A stretch of DNA of 47,500 nucleotides, taken from positions 835,001-882,500 of the forward strand of contig JACVTC010000059.1 of the NCBI GenBank assembly GCA_016946835.1, in the 5' to 3' direction. The DNA comes from Neocallimastix lanati (nom. inval.). Lineage: Eukaryota > Neocallimastigomycota > Neocallimastigomycetes > Neocallimastigales > Neocallimastigaceae. A model generated the notes under the pieces. The model saw only the letters and a list, made by a program, of their open reading frames with translations. It was not told where the DNA came from and ran no database searches. Position numbers and translations under genes: made by a program. Below are positions 9,706 through 19,089 of this stretch, piece by piece (the first letter of the stretch is position 1; the number at the start of each line of letters is the position of its first letter).

Positions 9706-12700
9706 CTTAGAGAAAACTTTATTTAATTTATAATAATAATAAAATTACATGAAATTAAATGAAAAAATAACAAATAAAATACATGAAATAAAATATTATA
9801 TATTATAAAATTATAAAAGTGCGTTAGAAGCAATAGCCTCTAACTTTTCCCATTCCTCGATAATAACACCACGTCCATTATTGTGAGTAATAATTTCAGT
9901 ATTAGTGTTATCAATCGAATCTGTATCTGGAGGTGAAAATCCATGCCTTATCATTTCGACGTCGACGCTCTTGGTAACGGTAGATTCAACGGAATACCAT
10001 TTCATCATCAAACTAAAAGATCGACAAATTAATGGTATTACGTTTGTTAGAAACTCCGCAATCCCCACAAAATACGGAACAGTTGACGAAGTTGAACTTT
10101 GTTTAAAAATATTGTCAACTAATTGTCTTTGTTCCCCATCATTAACTTTAATTTTTGAATATATTGAACGCCCACCAAGAAGTGCACTCAATATATAATA
10201 ATAAATATTATTATCATAATCCTTTTCTGAATCAAAAGAAACATCCAAGGATTTTTGTTCAATTATCAATGCAAACTCAAAAAGTGATCATCTAGAAAAG
10301 GTAAAGATTTATTTCTGTAATTTTCCAATTCTTTACAGGAAAAGATCCAGTGAGAAAAGCTAGGTACACTAACACCACAACAAGGGCAACATTTAGGGCA
10401 ATCTTCTGAGTCGATTTTTCTTTTAATGGAAATACTAATGTCAAATTTAAAACCACACCTAATTCGAGAAATCCAAAAGAATCCTAATTGATACTTAGGA
10501 TATTGAAATGTTAAGTTTCTGATTTCTGAAATAAATCCAAAATCATTCTCCTTGTAAATAATTGCTTTTTTAGCTTTTGAGGGTTTGAAGACATCTCTTT
10601 CCCAATAAAACTTTTTTATTTCACTTGTTTTCTTACCATTTAATTTCTTATCCAAAGTCCTTGATTCTTTAGTCCATGAATAATGTGACATAGTAGGAAT
10701 ATTATTAGTGAGATGATTAATAATACATGATGAGTTTTTCCATTTTCTAAAGCAACGTAATTGAGATATAGCACAGACAGCTGAAAGAGGAGGTATTCTC
10801 AATTCACGAGTAATATTATAGAGACTAACAGAAGAATTGCGAGATTTAAATCCGTAACTCCAATAAAGTCCTCTATTAATAATTTTTTGAGCTTTAGAAC
10901 ATCTGCTCTTATTTGAACCAAAGAGAGGAGCATAATATATAACAAGACTAAGAATAAACGAAATTAAAACATATTTCTTCAATGGGAGAGGAACAGATTT
11001 ATTAATAAGAAATCGAAAGTACAAATTTAACTTGACATTTAAATTACTGTTTAATTTGGATTGTATAGGTTTCAGTGATAAAGATTCATCAAAAGGAATA
11101 CCAAGATAGGTATAGTTGTCAGTTTTAGGTAATTTTTTACTACCAATAAAGAAAGATGGATCTTCATAATTTATCGGTTTAACAAAGTTAATCGGTTTTA
11201 CAACAAGAGTAGCACACTTATTAATTCCAAAAGTCATTTCATTTTTAATAGCCCATTCATGAACTTTATTCAAAATTTTCTTAAGAGCTTGTTTAGATGG
11301 AGCAACTAAAACAATATCATCCGCAAAAAGTCCACCACAACAATATTGAGAATCTAAATATACACCATACTTATCACAATTATCCAGTATATCATTAATG
11401 AACAAATTGAATAAAATAGGAGATAGAGGGCATCCTTGTCTAACACCACGATTAATCGAAAATTCTTCTGAGAGATTACCATTAAAAAAAGCACGAGCTT
11501 TAGAGGATAGATAAAGATTCTTTAAAAACAGATGACATTTATCTCTAATTCCTAAGTTATATAATTTGGTCAAAATATTAAAGATAGGAACTGAATCATA
11601 GGCTTTTTTAAGATCGAGAAAAGCAAGATAAGTAAAATTTCTTTTAAATTTTCTTCTTTGACATATCTCTCTAATTGAAATATACAAACTTATGCATTCT
11701 TCTTTATTTCTAAATCCAAATTGTTCAGGTCTAACAAATTTATGTTCAAGGGCATATTTAGCAATTCTATTAGTAACAATCTTTGAAATAATTTTTAAGC
11801 CAACATTAATAAGAGAAATACCACGATAATTATTACAATCCGAAAGATCTCCTTTTTTTGGAATTGATATTATAGAAGCCGAATTCCACTCTTCAGGGAA
11901 ATCACCATCCCAGATTTTGTTAAATAATGAAAGTAAACATTTAGCACACTTAGAGTAGTGATCATCTGAAGAATCATCTTGATTATCGGATAAATCAGAT
12001 TTACTAAAGAAGGCTTTAAAAAATTCAATCGGAATACCATCGGGTTCAGGAGCTTTATTATTTTTCATTTCAAGCACAGTGTTTTGAATTTCTTCCATAG
12101 TAATAGAATCATTAATATCCCAAGTAAGATTATTATTAGGATTAGTTCCAAATAAACTTACCCAGTATTCATTATCCAAACTGTGTTGAGTAACATCAGA
12201 AGCTAGTTCACTGTAATGTTCAGCAAATCGATTTAATTGATCCGAATGAGAAAATAAAAAGTTACCCTGCTTGTCCTTTAAAACACTTGACGAAATAGAA
12301 TTAGAGTACATAGGGTGAGATAGCTTCTTTAATTTTAACCAAGCACTCCTAGCATTTTTATTACTAAAATCATTACATGCAGATTCTATTGACTGATGAA
12401 ATTGTTTTGATTTAATAGAAAACTTAATTGACCTGACTTTACCACATATATTTTTATACTCACGAAGCAAATTTAAAAATTCATCAAGGTTTTCAAGATT
12501 AGAACCTAAAGAAAAATTTTTGATTTCATTAAATGCAACATGCTTTTCATGAGAATGTTTCTTGATATAATAAGGGCAGTGGAAAGCTGATCCTTTAAGA
12601 TCACAAGGAACTCTAGCATGAACTTTATCACCAACTTTATTAGCTGTTTCTATAAATTTATTGACCATTTCATTAGAACTTAATTCTTTATTATCATCAA

Positions 12701-13209
12701 ATTCATTAAGAAGAATTGAGAAGTAGTTACTTGAGAATATTTCATTATGCTTTTCATTACACATGCGTTGGGACCACTTGAATCTTCTAGAAGGAGTAGG
12801 AGCACGAAAACCTTCTGAGTCATCTTTCTTACAGGAAAGGATAAGAGGGAAGTGGTCAGATATATCATTGAATGTACTACAAACAGATACCTTATTAATG
12901 TATTCCTTCATTTTACAATTAAATAAAACATGATCAATACATGACGATCTACCATCCCGAGCCCATGTGAAATCGAGACCTGATAAGTATTTAGTGAACC
13001 ACTGATAAGATGATTTATTAAGTAAACTATCTAATTGGGATTTAGACATATTAAAGTCACCTACAAGAATAGAAGGTGTATTAGTATGTTTCTTTATCCA
13101 ATTAGAAATTTCTGAAAAGGCATTCTTTCTTTCTTCCTTATGAGTGACCGTAGGAACATAAATATTACCAATAGTGCATTTAATTCCCCAAAAAGAAGTA
13201 ATGTTGACA
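9671..13209 (-). mobile_element. LINE copy 3, youngest, RT ORF intact
   Basis: A 3.5-kb non-LTR retrotransposon bounded by a perfect 14-bp target-site duplication, with 32 T at the left end (minus-strand poly-A tail). It codes for an APE-type endonuclease (N-terminal part missing), reverse transcriptase and a terminal zinc motif, followed by a second ORF. The perfect duplication and undamaged frame point to a recent insertion. It landed in element B. The 5' truncation removes any ORF1 and the first part of the endonuclease, including the region where the catalytic Glu is expected, so this copy itself should not move autonomously. Confidence 0.93.
9811..10287 (-). CDS. Second ORF downstream of LINE RT (unknown function)
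   Basis: The frame is open from the stop above 10287 down to 9811, about 158 codons. It has no ATG at its head: the first start-like codon is TTG at 10267-10269, which overlaps the TGA stop of the RT ORF. Translation may depend on ribosomal frameshifting or re-initiation, or the frame may be the far end of a longer protein cut by a frameshift mutation. Residue blocks LLGG, GEQRQL, VGIAEFLT and TKSVDVEMIRH recur in LINE copy 1 in the same order. This argues for a real coding domain. No catalytic motif or known fold is recognised. It belongs to the element and not to the host. Confidence 0.6.
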   Translation of the reverse strand, partial: SLFEFALIIEQKSLDVSFDSEKDYDNNIYYYILSALLGGRSIYSKIKVNDGEQRQLVDNIFKQSSTSSTVPYFVGIAEFLTNVIPLICRSFSLMMKWYSVESTVTKSVDVEMIRHGFSPPDTDSIDNTNTEIITHNNGRGVIIEEWEKLEAIASNALL

Positions 13210-13268
13210 GTGAAATAAAAAGTAATAATCAAAAATAAGTGTATAAATAAATTCAGAAAAAAGTTCAT
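10266..13268 (-). CDS. LINE endonuclease-reverse transcriptase (5'-truncated)
   Basis: Uninterrupted frame, 1000 aa from the ATG at 13268 (an upstream in-frame TTG is ignored). The first 20 residues come from element B, not the LINE. LINE sequence starts at about residue 20-21 (VNITSFWG). Counting from this ATG: endonuclease motifs GDFN (70-73), SxIDH (about 109-113) and SDH (137-139); reverse transcriptase at about 463-735 with AFLDLKKAYD (catalytic Asp about 552) and FADD (648-651); then a C-terminal C-x2-C-x8-H-x4-C zinc motif (Cys 961, 964, His 973, Cys 978). Role: target-primed reverse transcription of its own RNA in the nucleus. The missing endonuclease N terminus should make nicking defective. 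The RT half looks intact. Confidence 0.93.
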   Translation of the reverse strand: MNFFLNLFIHLFLIITFYFTVNITSFWGIKCTIGNIYVPTVTHKEERKNAFSEISNWIKKHTNTPSILVGDFNMSKSQLDSLLNKSSYQWFTKYLSGLDFTWARDGRSSCIDHVLFNCKMKEYINKVSVCSTFNDISDHFPLILSCKKDDSEGFRAPTPSRRFKWSQRMCNEKHNEIFSSNYFSILLNEFDDNKELSSNEMVNKFIETANKVGDKVHARVPCDLKGSAFHCPYYIKKHSHEKHVAFNEIKNFSLGSNLENLDEFLNLLREYKNICGKVRSIKFSIKSKQFHQSIESACNDFSNKNARSAWLKLKKLSHPMYSNSISSSVLKDKQGNFLFSHSDQLNRFAEHYSELASDVTQHSLDNEYWVSLFGTNPNNNLTWDINDSITMEEIQNTVLEMKNNKAPEPDGIPIEFFKAFFSKSDLSDNQDDSSDDHYSKCAKCLLSLFNKIWDGDFPEEWNSASIISIPKKGDLSDCNNYRGISLINVGLKIISKIVTNRIAKYALEHKFVRPEQFGFRNKEECISLYISIREICQRRKFKRNFTYLAFLDLKKAYDSVPIFNILTKLYNLGIRDKCHLFLKNLYLSSKARAFFNGNLSEEFSINRGVRQGCPLSPILFNLFINDILDNCDKYGVYLDSQYCCGGLFADDIVLVAPSKQALKKILNKVHEWAIKNEMTFGINKCATLVVKPINFVKPINYEDPSFFIGSKKLPKTDNYTYLGIPFDESLSLKPIQSKLNSNLNVKLNLYFRFLINKSVPLPLKKYVLISFILSLVIYYAPLFGSNKSRCSKAQKIINRGLYWSYGFKSRNSSVSLYNITRELRIPPLSAVCAISQLRCFRKWKNSSCIINHLTNNIPTMSHYSWTKESRTLDKKLNGKKTSEIKKFYWERDVFKPSKAKKAIIYKENDFGFISEIRNLTFQYPKYQLGFFWISRIRCGFKFDISISIKRKIDSEDCPKCCPCCGVSVPSFSHWIFSCKELENYRNKSLPFLDDHFLSLH
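13210..13223. repeat. Target-site duplication of LINE copy 3, right
   Basis: GTGAAATAAAAAGT, perfect partner of 9657-9670. Confidence 0.92.
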
Positions 13269-13352
13269 ATGCAACGAACCTCACCTCCTTATGGATTAGG
13301 GCTTGAATTGAATATCTGAAAGAAATTATGGTCTTCTCCTTCAGAGGCATTG

Positions 13353-13785
13353 GCCCACTTTTTTTGATGAAAATTTATAATTCTTAACGAACAATAAATA
13401 CTTTTTATTATTTATATTCTAATATATAAGTAAAGATACAATTTATTTTATATCATATTTTAACCATACAATCTTTTTTATATTATATTTCAACAATATT
13501 ATATTCATTAATTGTAGGATTATAAATATAAAATATTAATAAAAAGTTTATTTTAATAAAACTATATACAAATTACTAATGACATCTTATATACTAAATA
13601 AATCCCTCCATTTAAAAAAATAAATTTTCGATCAAAACATTTAAATAAAATTCATATACACGAAAATACAATTAGACTAACAAGCATTTTAATGATTTTA
13701 AAATTTTTAAATTTTCAAAATTTTAAATTTTTTTTATTTTTTTATTTATTTTTTACTTAAAGGATTATTTATTCAAATAATCAAT
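13353..13785. other. Spacer and RPS2 3' UTR
   Basis: AT-rich, without genes. It separates the retroelement nest from the end of the RPS2 gene and should include its 3' UTR. The retroelements stop about 430 bp short of the coding end. Confidence 0.6.
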
Positions 13786-14550
13786 CTAGTAACTCTTTTT
13801 GTTTTCAGTTTGTTGTAAGAATTCGGAGTGTTGTTCAAATGGAACTGGAGTAAATTCAGTTTCAGCCCAGAGATCTGGAGTAAGGTAAGAGTAAGTATCG
13901 GCAATAGCAGCGAAAGTAGCCTTAACGAAGTTACCTAAAGTACGAGTACTACCACGAGAAGTTGTGTAAACATCTTGAATACCAGCGAGTTGAAGAACCT
14001 TCTTTGGAGTTGGGGCAGCAACAATACCGGTACCACGTGGAGCTGGAACTAATCTACAAATGACAGAACCACATTTACCAGTAACCTTACTTGGAACAGT
14101 GTGTGGTTCACCAAGAATAGTACCCCAGTAACCACGACGAACTGGAACAATACTTAACTTAGCAAGAATAATAGCACCACGAATAGAGGTGGCGACTTCC
14201 TTAGAACACTTAACACCAAGACCAACGTGTCCGTTGTAATCACCAATAAGGACAAAGGCCTTGAAACGAGTTCTTTGACCGGCACGAGTTTGCTTTTGAA
14301 CTGGCATGATCTTCATAACTTCATCCTTTAAGTTCTTGAGGAAGTAGTCGACAATTTGGTATTCCTTAATTGGAAGAGAGTATAAGTAGATTTCTTCAAT
14401 AGAACCAATTAAACCAGCATTAACTAAACGACCAAGCTTAGTAACTGGAACCCACTTTCCCTTTTCTTCCTTGTTACCTCTGTCACGTCCACCGCGACGA
14501 GCACGTCCGAAACCACGTTGTTGACCTTCGGTCGGATTTTGGTCCGCCAT
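13786..14550 (-). CDS. RPS2: 40S ribosomal protein S2 (uS5)
   Basis: Complete single-exon gene of 254 aa, the same length as the yeast protein. It opens with a Gly/Arg-rich tail (about residues 12-27), the usual site of arginine methylation in this family. The S5 N-terminal double-stranded-RNA-binding fold is at about 75-141, with the block [18 protein letters not shown] and RRGYWG. The S5 C-terminal domain is at about 160-230 ([28 protein letters not shown]). Role: structural protein of the small ribosomal subunit near the mRNA entry channel, needed for decoding accuracy and 40S maturation. Codons end in C or G far more often than in neighbouring genes, as expected of a highly expressed gene. 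No intron is seen. Confidence 0.98.
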   Translation of the reverse strand: MADQNPTEGQQRGFGRARRGGRDRGNKEEKGKWVPVTKLGRLVNAGLIGSIEEIYLYSLPIKEYQIVDYFLKNLKDEVMKIMPVQKQTRAGQRTRFKAFVLIGDYNGHVGLGVKCSKEVATSIRGAIILAKLSIVPVRRGYWGTILGEPHTVPSKVTGKCGSVICRLVPAPRGTGIVAAPTPKKVLQLAGIQDVYTTSRGSTRTLGNFVKATFAAIADTYSYLTPDLWAETEFTPVPFEQHSEFLQQTENKKSY

Positions 14551-15023
14551 CTATTTATTATTTCATATATTATCACTCATTAGTTTCATTTTATATTCGT
14601 AATATTTAAATCAAAATTAATTACTAAAACTAAAATTAATATTAATTCATTACGTTTAATCTATAAGCAAATTTTAATATAAAAAAGCTTGAAAGAGAGA
14701 GAACCAAAAATTACGTAACAACAGAATACTTATTGAAAAAATTAATAAATTATAAATCCAATCAAATAATAAAAATATATATTATAGTCCAATCATATTA
14801 ATGAAACAACTTATAATAACAATATACATTATACATAAATAATTCAAACTAATTAATTTATATACAATATAAATAATATTAAAAGAAATATAGTTTATTA
14901 TTTTATGAAATATCGGATATTGAATATGTTTAATATAAAAAAAAATATATTTTATTATTATATTTTATAAATTATTAGATATTAAACATGTTTGTAAATC
15001 GTATTAAAGATATTTTTCAATAA
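14551..15023. other. RPS2 promoter-side spacer
   Basis: AT-rich DNA upstream of RPS2. A purine-rich patch (about 14690-14705, GAAAGAGAGAGAACC) stands out. No named promoter element can be assigned. Confidence 0.5.
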
Positions 15024-15443
15024 ACAATCATTAAATATGCGTCTTCTTCGAATTTAAAAACTGAGTTGAAAAAAATAAGATCGACAAGCAAAGAAGCTGA
15101 TCTTTTTGTTCGAAAATATTATGAAGAAGAGGAGACAGCCAGTGATGATTTTGAAATGGATATAGCAAAAAGGGTAGAATTAGCTGCTGAATATGTTGCA
15201 AGTCGATTATATGAGAAAGGAAGAAAAAATTCGACAGATACTAAGTTGCTAGAAGAGGCTTTGTTTTTTGTAGGAAAGAGGAAAACAAAAGTCAATCCTT
15301 CTGAGTCAGGAATGAATACAATAGCTTCTCTCAGAGGAAAGATTCAGAACTTATATGACTTAAGAGTGAGATACAATAACTCGATTAAGAGTTCGGAATT
15401 TCAAGGATTTTTAAAGGGATTGAGTGAGATTCTAAAAAAATAA
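15024..15443 (+). pseudogene. ATG-less ORF in a GC-richer island (unknown)
   Basis: The frame is open from just after a stop at 15021-15023 to TAA at 15441-15443, about 139 codons. There is no ATG in the first 40 codons: a TTG at 15066 is the first start-like codon, and the first ATG lies inside the conserved-looking part (FEMDIAKRVELAAEY). The peptide is charged and helix-rich (for example LAAEYVASRLYEKGRKN and LRGKIQNLYDLRVRYNNS) and ends LKGLSEILKK. Composition is clearly richer in G+C than the flanks, like the retroelement block. I do not recognise the family. It may be a remnant of another transposon, a truncated gene or a transferred fragment. An upstream exon supplying the start is possible, but no clear acceptor was found. 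Confidence 0.4.
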
Positions 15444-15660
15444 AATTCTTTTAAAAGACGAGATCCCAGTAGTTTTTCTACGAAAAATTACGGGAACGCA
15501 TCAGAAGTGATAACGACCGCTTCTCCGCATGCGTGTTTCCACATTTGGGAGATCTATGTGGAGAGTTGGTCTATCATAGGAAAAATATTCTTTGCTGTGG
15601 TTTCAAACAAAAATCAATTCCCAAACTAGGTTTCAGAGATTAGCCTATGAAAAATAGAAC
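15444..15660. other. GC-richer tail with nested hairpin
   Basis: Non-coding continuation of the island above. At 15496-15534 an outer stem ACGCAT/ATGCGT (15496-15501 with 15529-15534) encloses an inner stem AGAAG/CTTCT (15503-15507 with 15520-15524), and GGAA/TTCC flanks can extend the outer stem with a bulge. The composition drops back to spacer level at about 15660. It could be a transposon terminus or a structured RNA. Function unknown. Confidence 0.45.
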
Positions 15661-17359
15661 TTTTAAAATTAACATTATTTATTATTTATAAAATATATAT
15701 CAATTTTTGATTATATGTTAAAAATAAAACTATTAATAACAAAAAAATAAACATATTAATTGTTAATTATTATGTTTTTATTACATAAAGTATCATGTTT
15801 TATAATAATTATGTTTTATTAATTGACATTCAGGTCCATACTTGTGATTTAAAAAAAATATAAAATATAAATATATATCAAAAATATTGTATAATAATAA
15901 AATATCATATTTTTATATAATTAAATAAAAGACTAAATATAAAATGCTCTTTAATATTGTATATTTTGAAAATATATTTATTATATATTAATAGGTTAAT
16001 TTTTTAATTATATATATTAATATATATAATTTTTTTTTGTAAAGTATTATTAATATATATTTATAAAATTGTTATATATAAATAAAATATATTAAAATTT
16101 ACAAAAATTATAACGGTTTATTTTAAAAAGATACATATTACTTGAAAAAATATATATAATTGTTAATATTATTTTAAAATTATTAAATATACTTTTTTTG
16201 GAATAGGAATTAGGAATAATACAGTCTCTTTTACAAATAATTTAGTTATAATTAAAAAATATTTTAATACTAAAAGTTTTTAATAATTGTATTAATTTTT
16301 ATATTTATATGGAGAAATATTTTAATTTATAACAAAAATGGGAATTTAACTTTCAAAAAGGAAAAAATTTGATACTATGAGTTAATATTTATAAGTATTA
16401 TAGAAAATAACGAATGTTTAATATTGAAGATAATTATTTTAAATTTAATAACAATAACAATTCATAAATGAGCAGTTAAAAAGTATGATTGATGACAATT
16501 TTATTTATTATTCTCAAATATTTTAAAGAAAAAAGTATTTATTTTAATTATTGTTATTTAGCATAATTTAAAATTTGAGCATATATATATTTGTGCAAAA
16601 AAAAATTATTAAAAAAATATATACTTAGTAATATAATGATATTTTGCATGTTGAAATTTAAATGGTAAAAAGCTATTATTGGGATTAAGTATGTACTTAA
16701 AATTTTAAAATTTCTGTTAAATATAAAAATTTTTAAAATTAATAATTAATTATTTTGTTAATTTATTTATACTATGATTATTTTTATTATTTTAATGTTA
16801 TTAAGATAATCTTTGAATATAATAGATTTATAAATAGAATAATGGAATTTAATTTAATATTATTTTTAAATTTATATTATTTAATTTGTTTGAAATTATC
16901 TTAAATATTTCGAAAAGTATTTTTTAGAGTATAATGCTTTAAAAAAAAATTTTTTTTATTTAATAATTAAATAATGGAAGATATAACTTTTTGAAAACAC
17001 ATGATTTATATATAATATTATGTAAATTGTTACATTAAATTTGAATTTAATGTATAAAGTTAAAAAAATTATACATATATATATAAAATTCAATTTTGAA
17101 TTATGATTGGAGAAAATCCTGAATGAACAGAGAATACTCAAATTTAACCAATAAACTCAAATAATCAAAATTTAAAATAATTAATATAAAAAATAATAAA
17201 TAATAGAAGTTTTATGTACCATAATAAATAATTATTTCAATAAAAAAATGAATATTCTGATAATTTAAATATTATATTTATTTATATAATAATTTTTAAA
17301 ATTTTAGAATAACATATTATTATAATATATTAAAATATACAGAATATATATATTTTTTT

Positions 17360-17407
<48 letters not shown>

Positions 17408-17778
17408 AAATTTAATGAAAAAGAATATAATTACATTATTATTATAATTATATTTGAAGAAGAAATATATTTTAAATTTCTTCTTGACATTTCATTTAAA
17501 ATTTTATTGCTATTATTTCTTTCTATAATATATATTTTAATTAAATTATTTATTTAAATTATTTATTTTATGCTATAATTATAGAATATATAGATTTTTT
17601 TTTTCTTTTTTCTTTTAATATTGTTACTACTATTAAAAAAGTGACAATTAGTCAATTTGAAAAATAAGAGATTTAAAATAAATTTTTATTTAATAATAAT
17701 ATTTTCTATAATATACATATTTTATATATATTTGTGTTTGGATTTAAATTAAATAATTACATATAATTACAAGACGAA
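15661..17778. other. AT-rich intergenic region
   Basis: No gene is seen. It contains a long T run (about 17362-17406). The short open frames here are compositionally non-coding. The last part should hold the promoter and 5' UTR of the WD40 gene. Confidence 0.6.
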
Positions 17779-18265
17779 ATGGAAGTTACTGGAACAACTG
17801 TTGTTGGAAGCTTTTCAATAAATTTACCTCCAATCTTTTCAAATGATTCAAAGTAATTTGAAATTTGACATAAAAAAATTAATATATATTTTATTAATTT
17901 AGATTTTACATAATTATATATATACTTTTATATTTGTAAAATAAATTAAAAAAAAATATTTTAAAGATTAAAAATTTCGAAATGATTTTGAATTAATGCT
18001 AAGTATCATTTTTTTTTTATATATTTAAATGTATTATATTTAAATATTATAAAGATATGTAATTTGTGCGTCAGGTAGAAATATTACAGTTCAAAGTATT
18101 GTTTCAGGATTTTTAATTAAGTCAATTAAAACAGTTGAAGATGCTAATGTTTCAATAGTTGCAGTACAATTGGATCAAACAATTCCAAATCATATTTATA
18201 CAGTTTTATCAAATGGTCTTATACAGCATTGGAATATTCAAGATTCATCATTAGTAAATGTAAGA

Positions 18266-18299
<34 letters not shown>

Positions 18300-19052
18300 A
18301 AAAATATTATTATGGTTAAGATTTAATATTAACAAATATAATAAAATATTTTCAATATATTGATATTATTTTATATAAATCAATAATTATTTAGTCTTGG
18401 AAATTAAATTTCTCTATTAGAGAATTTAAATTTATTGAAAAAGATCCACTTAATGCTTACTTTGTTTCAAATTCTAGTAATATATATAATAATTATTAAA
18501 ATTTATTTTATAGAAAAATATATATTAAAAATTCTATGCTTTTACTTCATATATATATAATTAATTTATATATTTTATTTTACTTTCTAATATTAAATAT
18601 ATTAAAATGGAATTAATAAATGGTGATAATAAAAAATAAAAGGCGATAATGATTATGTTTTATATTTATATAATCTTAAAGATAAGAAATGCCAAAAAGT
18701 TATGAAAATTAATAAATATGATTACTTTGAAGTTTCATCAAATGGAAAATATATTGCTATTATCAGTGAAAATGAAGTATTATTATTAAATTCATTCAAT
18801 AAAACATACACTGAAAAAATGTAATGATTCAATAAAAAAAAAAATTAAATAATTAAAACTATATAATAATTTATACAGGACGACTAATTTTTTTTATTAA
18901 TATATATTTAAATATTTATTATAAATTTTTAATTTCAAAAGAATTAAACACAATGAAGTTATCACATCATTTGCGTTCCATCCAAAAAATCATTATATAG
19001 TATTGGGTAACAATATTGGTGCAATTACGTTAATGTAATGATTAAAAAAAAA

Positions 19053-19089
<37 letters not shown>

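Larger units (their letters stand above)
9480..13352 (-). mobile_element. Short retroelement copy B, split by LINE copy 3
   Basis: It has a T run at 9480-9495, then element sequence to 9670, then LINE copy 3, then the rest of the element from 13210 to about 13352. Joined, the non-LINE part is about 330 bp and collinear with copy A. On its coding strand the 5' end reads ANASEGEDHNFFQ followed by IFNSSPNP and a stop, then 3' UTR. The junction of A and B is ambiguous: either B inserted into A, or A 5' end abuts the B tail. The 5' limit near 13352 is where similarity to copy C stops being traceable. Confidence 0.7.

Noticed and set aside
9905-10198. 97-codon plus-strand ORF opposite the post-RT frame
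   Set aside because: Shadow of the minus-strand frame. The minus-strand reading is the one conserved in copy 1, and 7464-7811 is the equivalent shadow there.
15496-15534. tRNA or snoRNA in the GC-rich hairpin
   Set aside because: No cloverleaf, T-loop motif or C/D or H/ACA boxes could be found.
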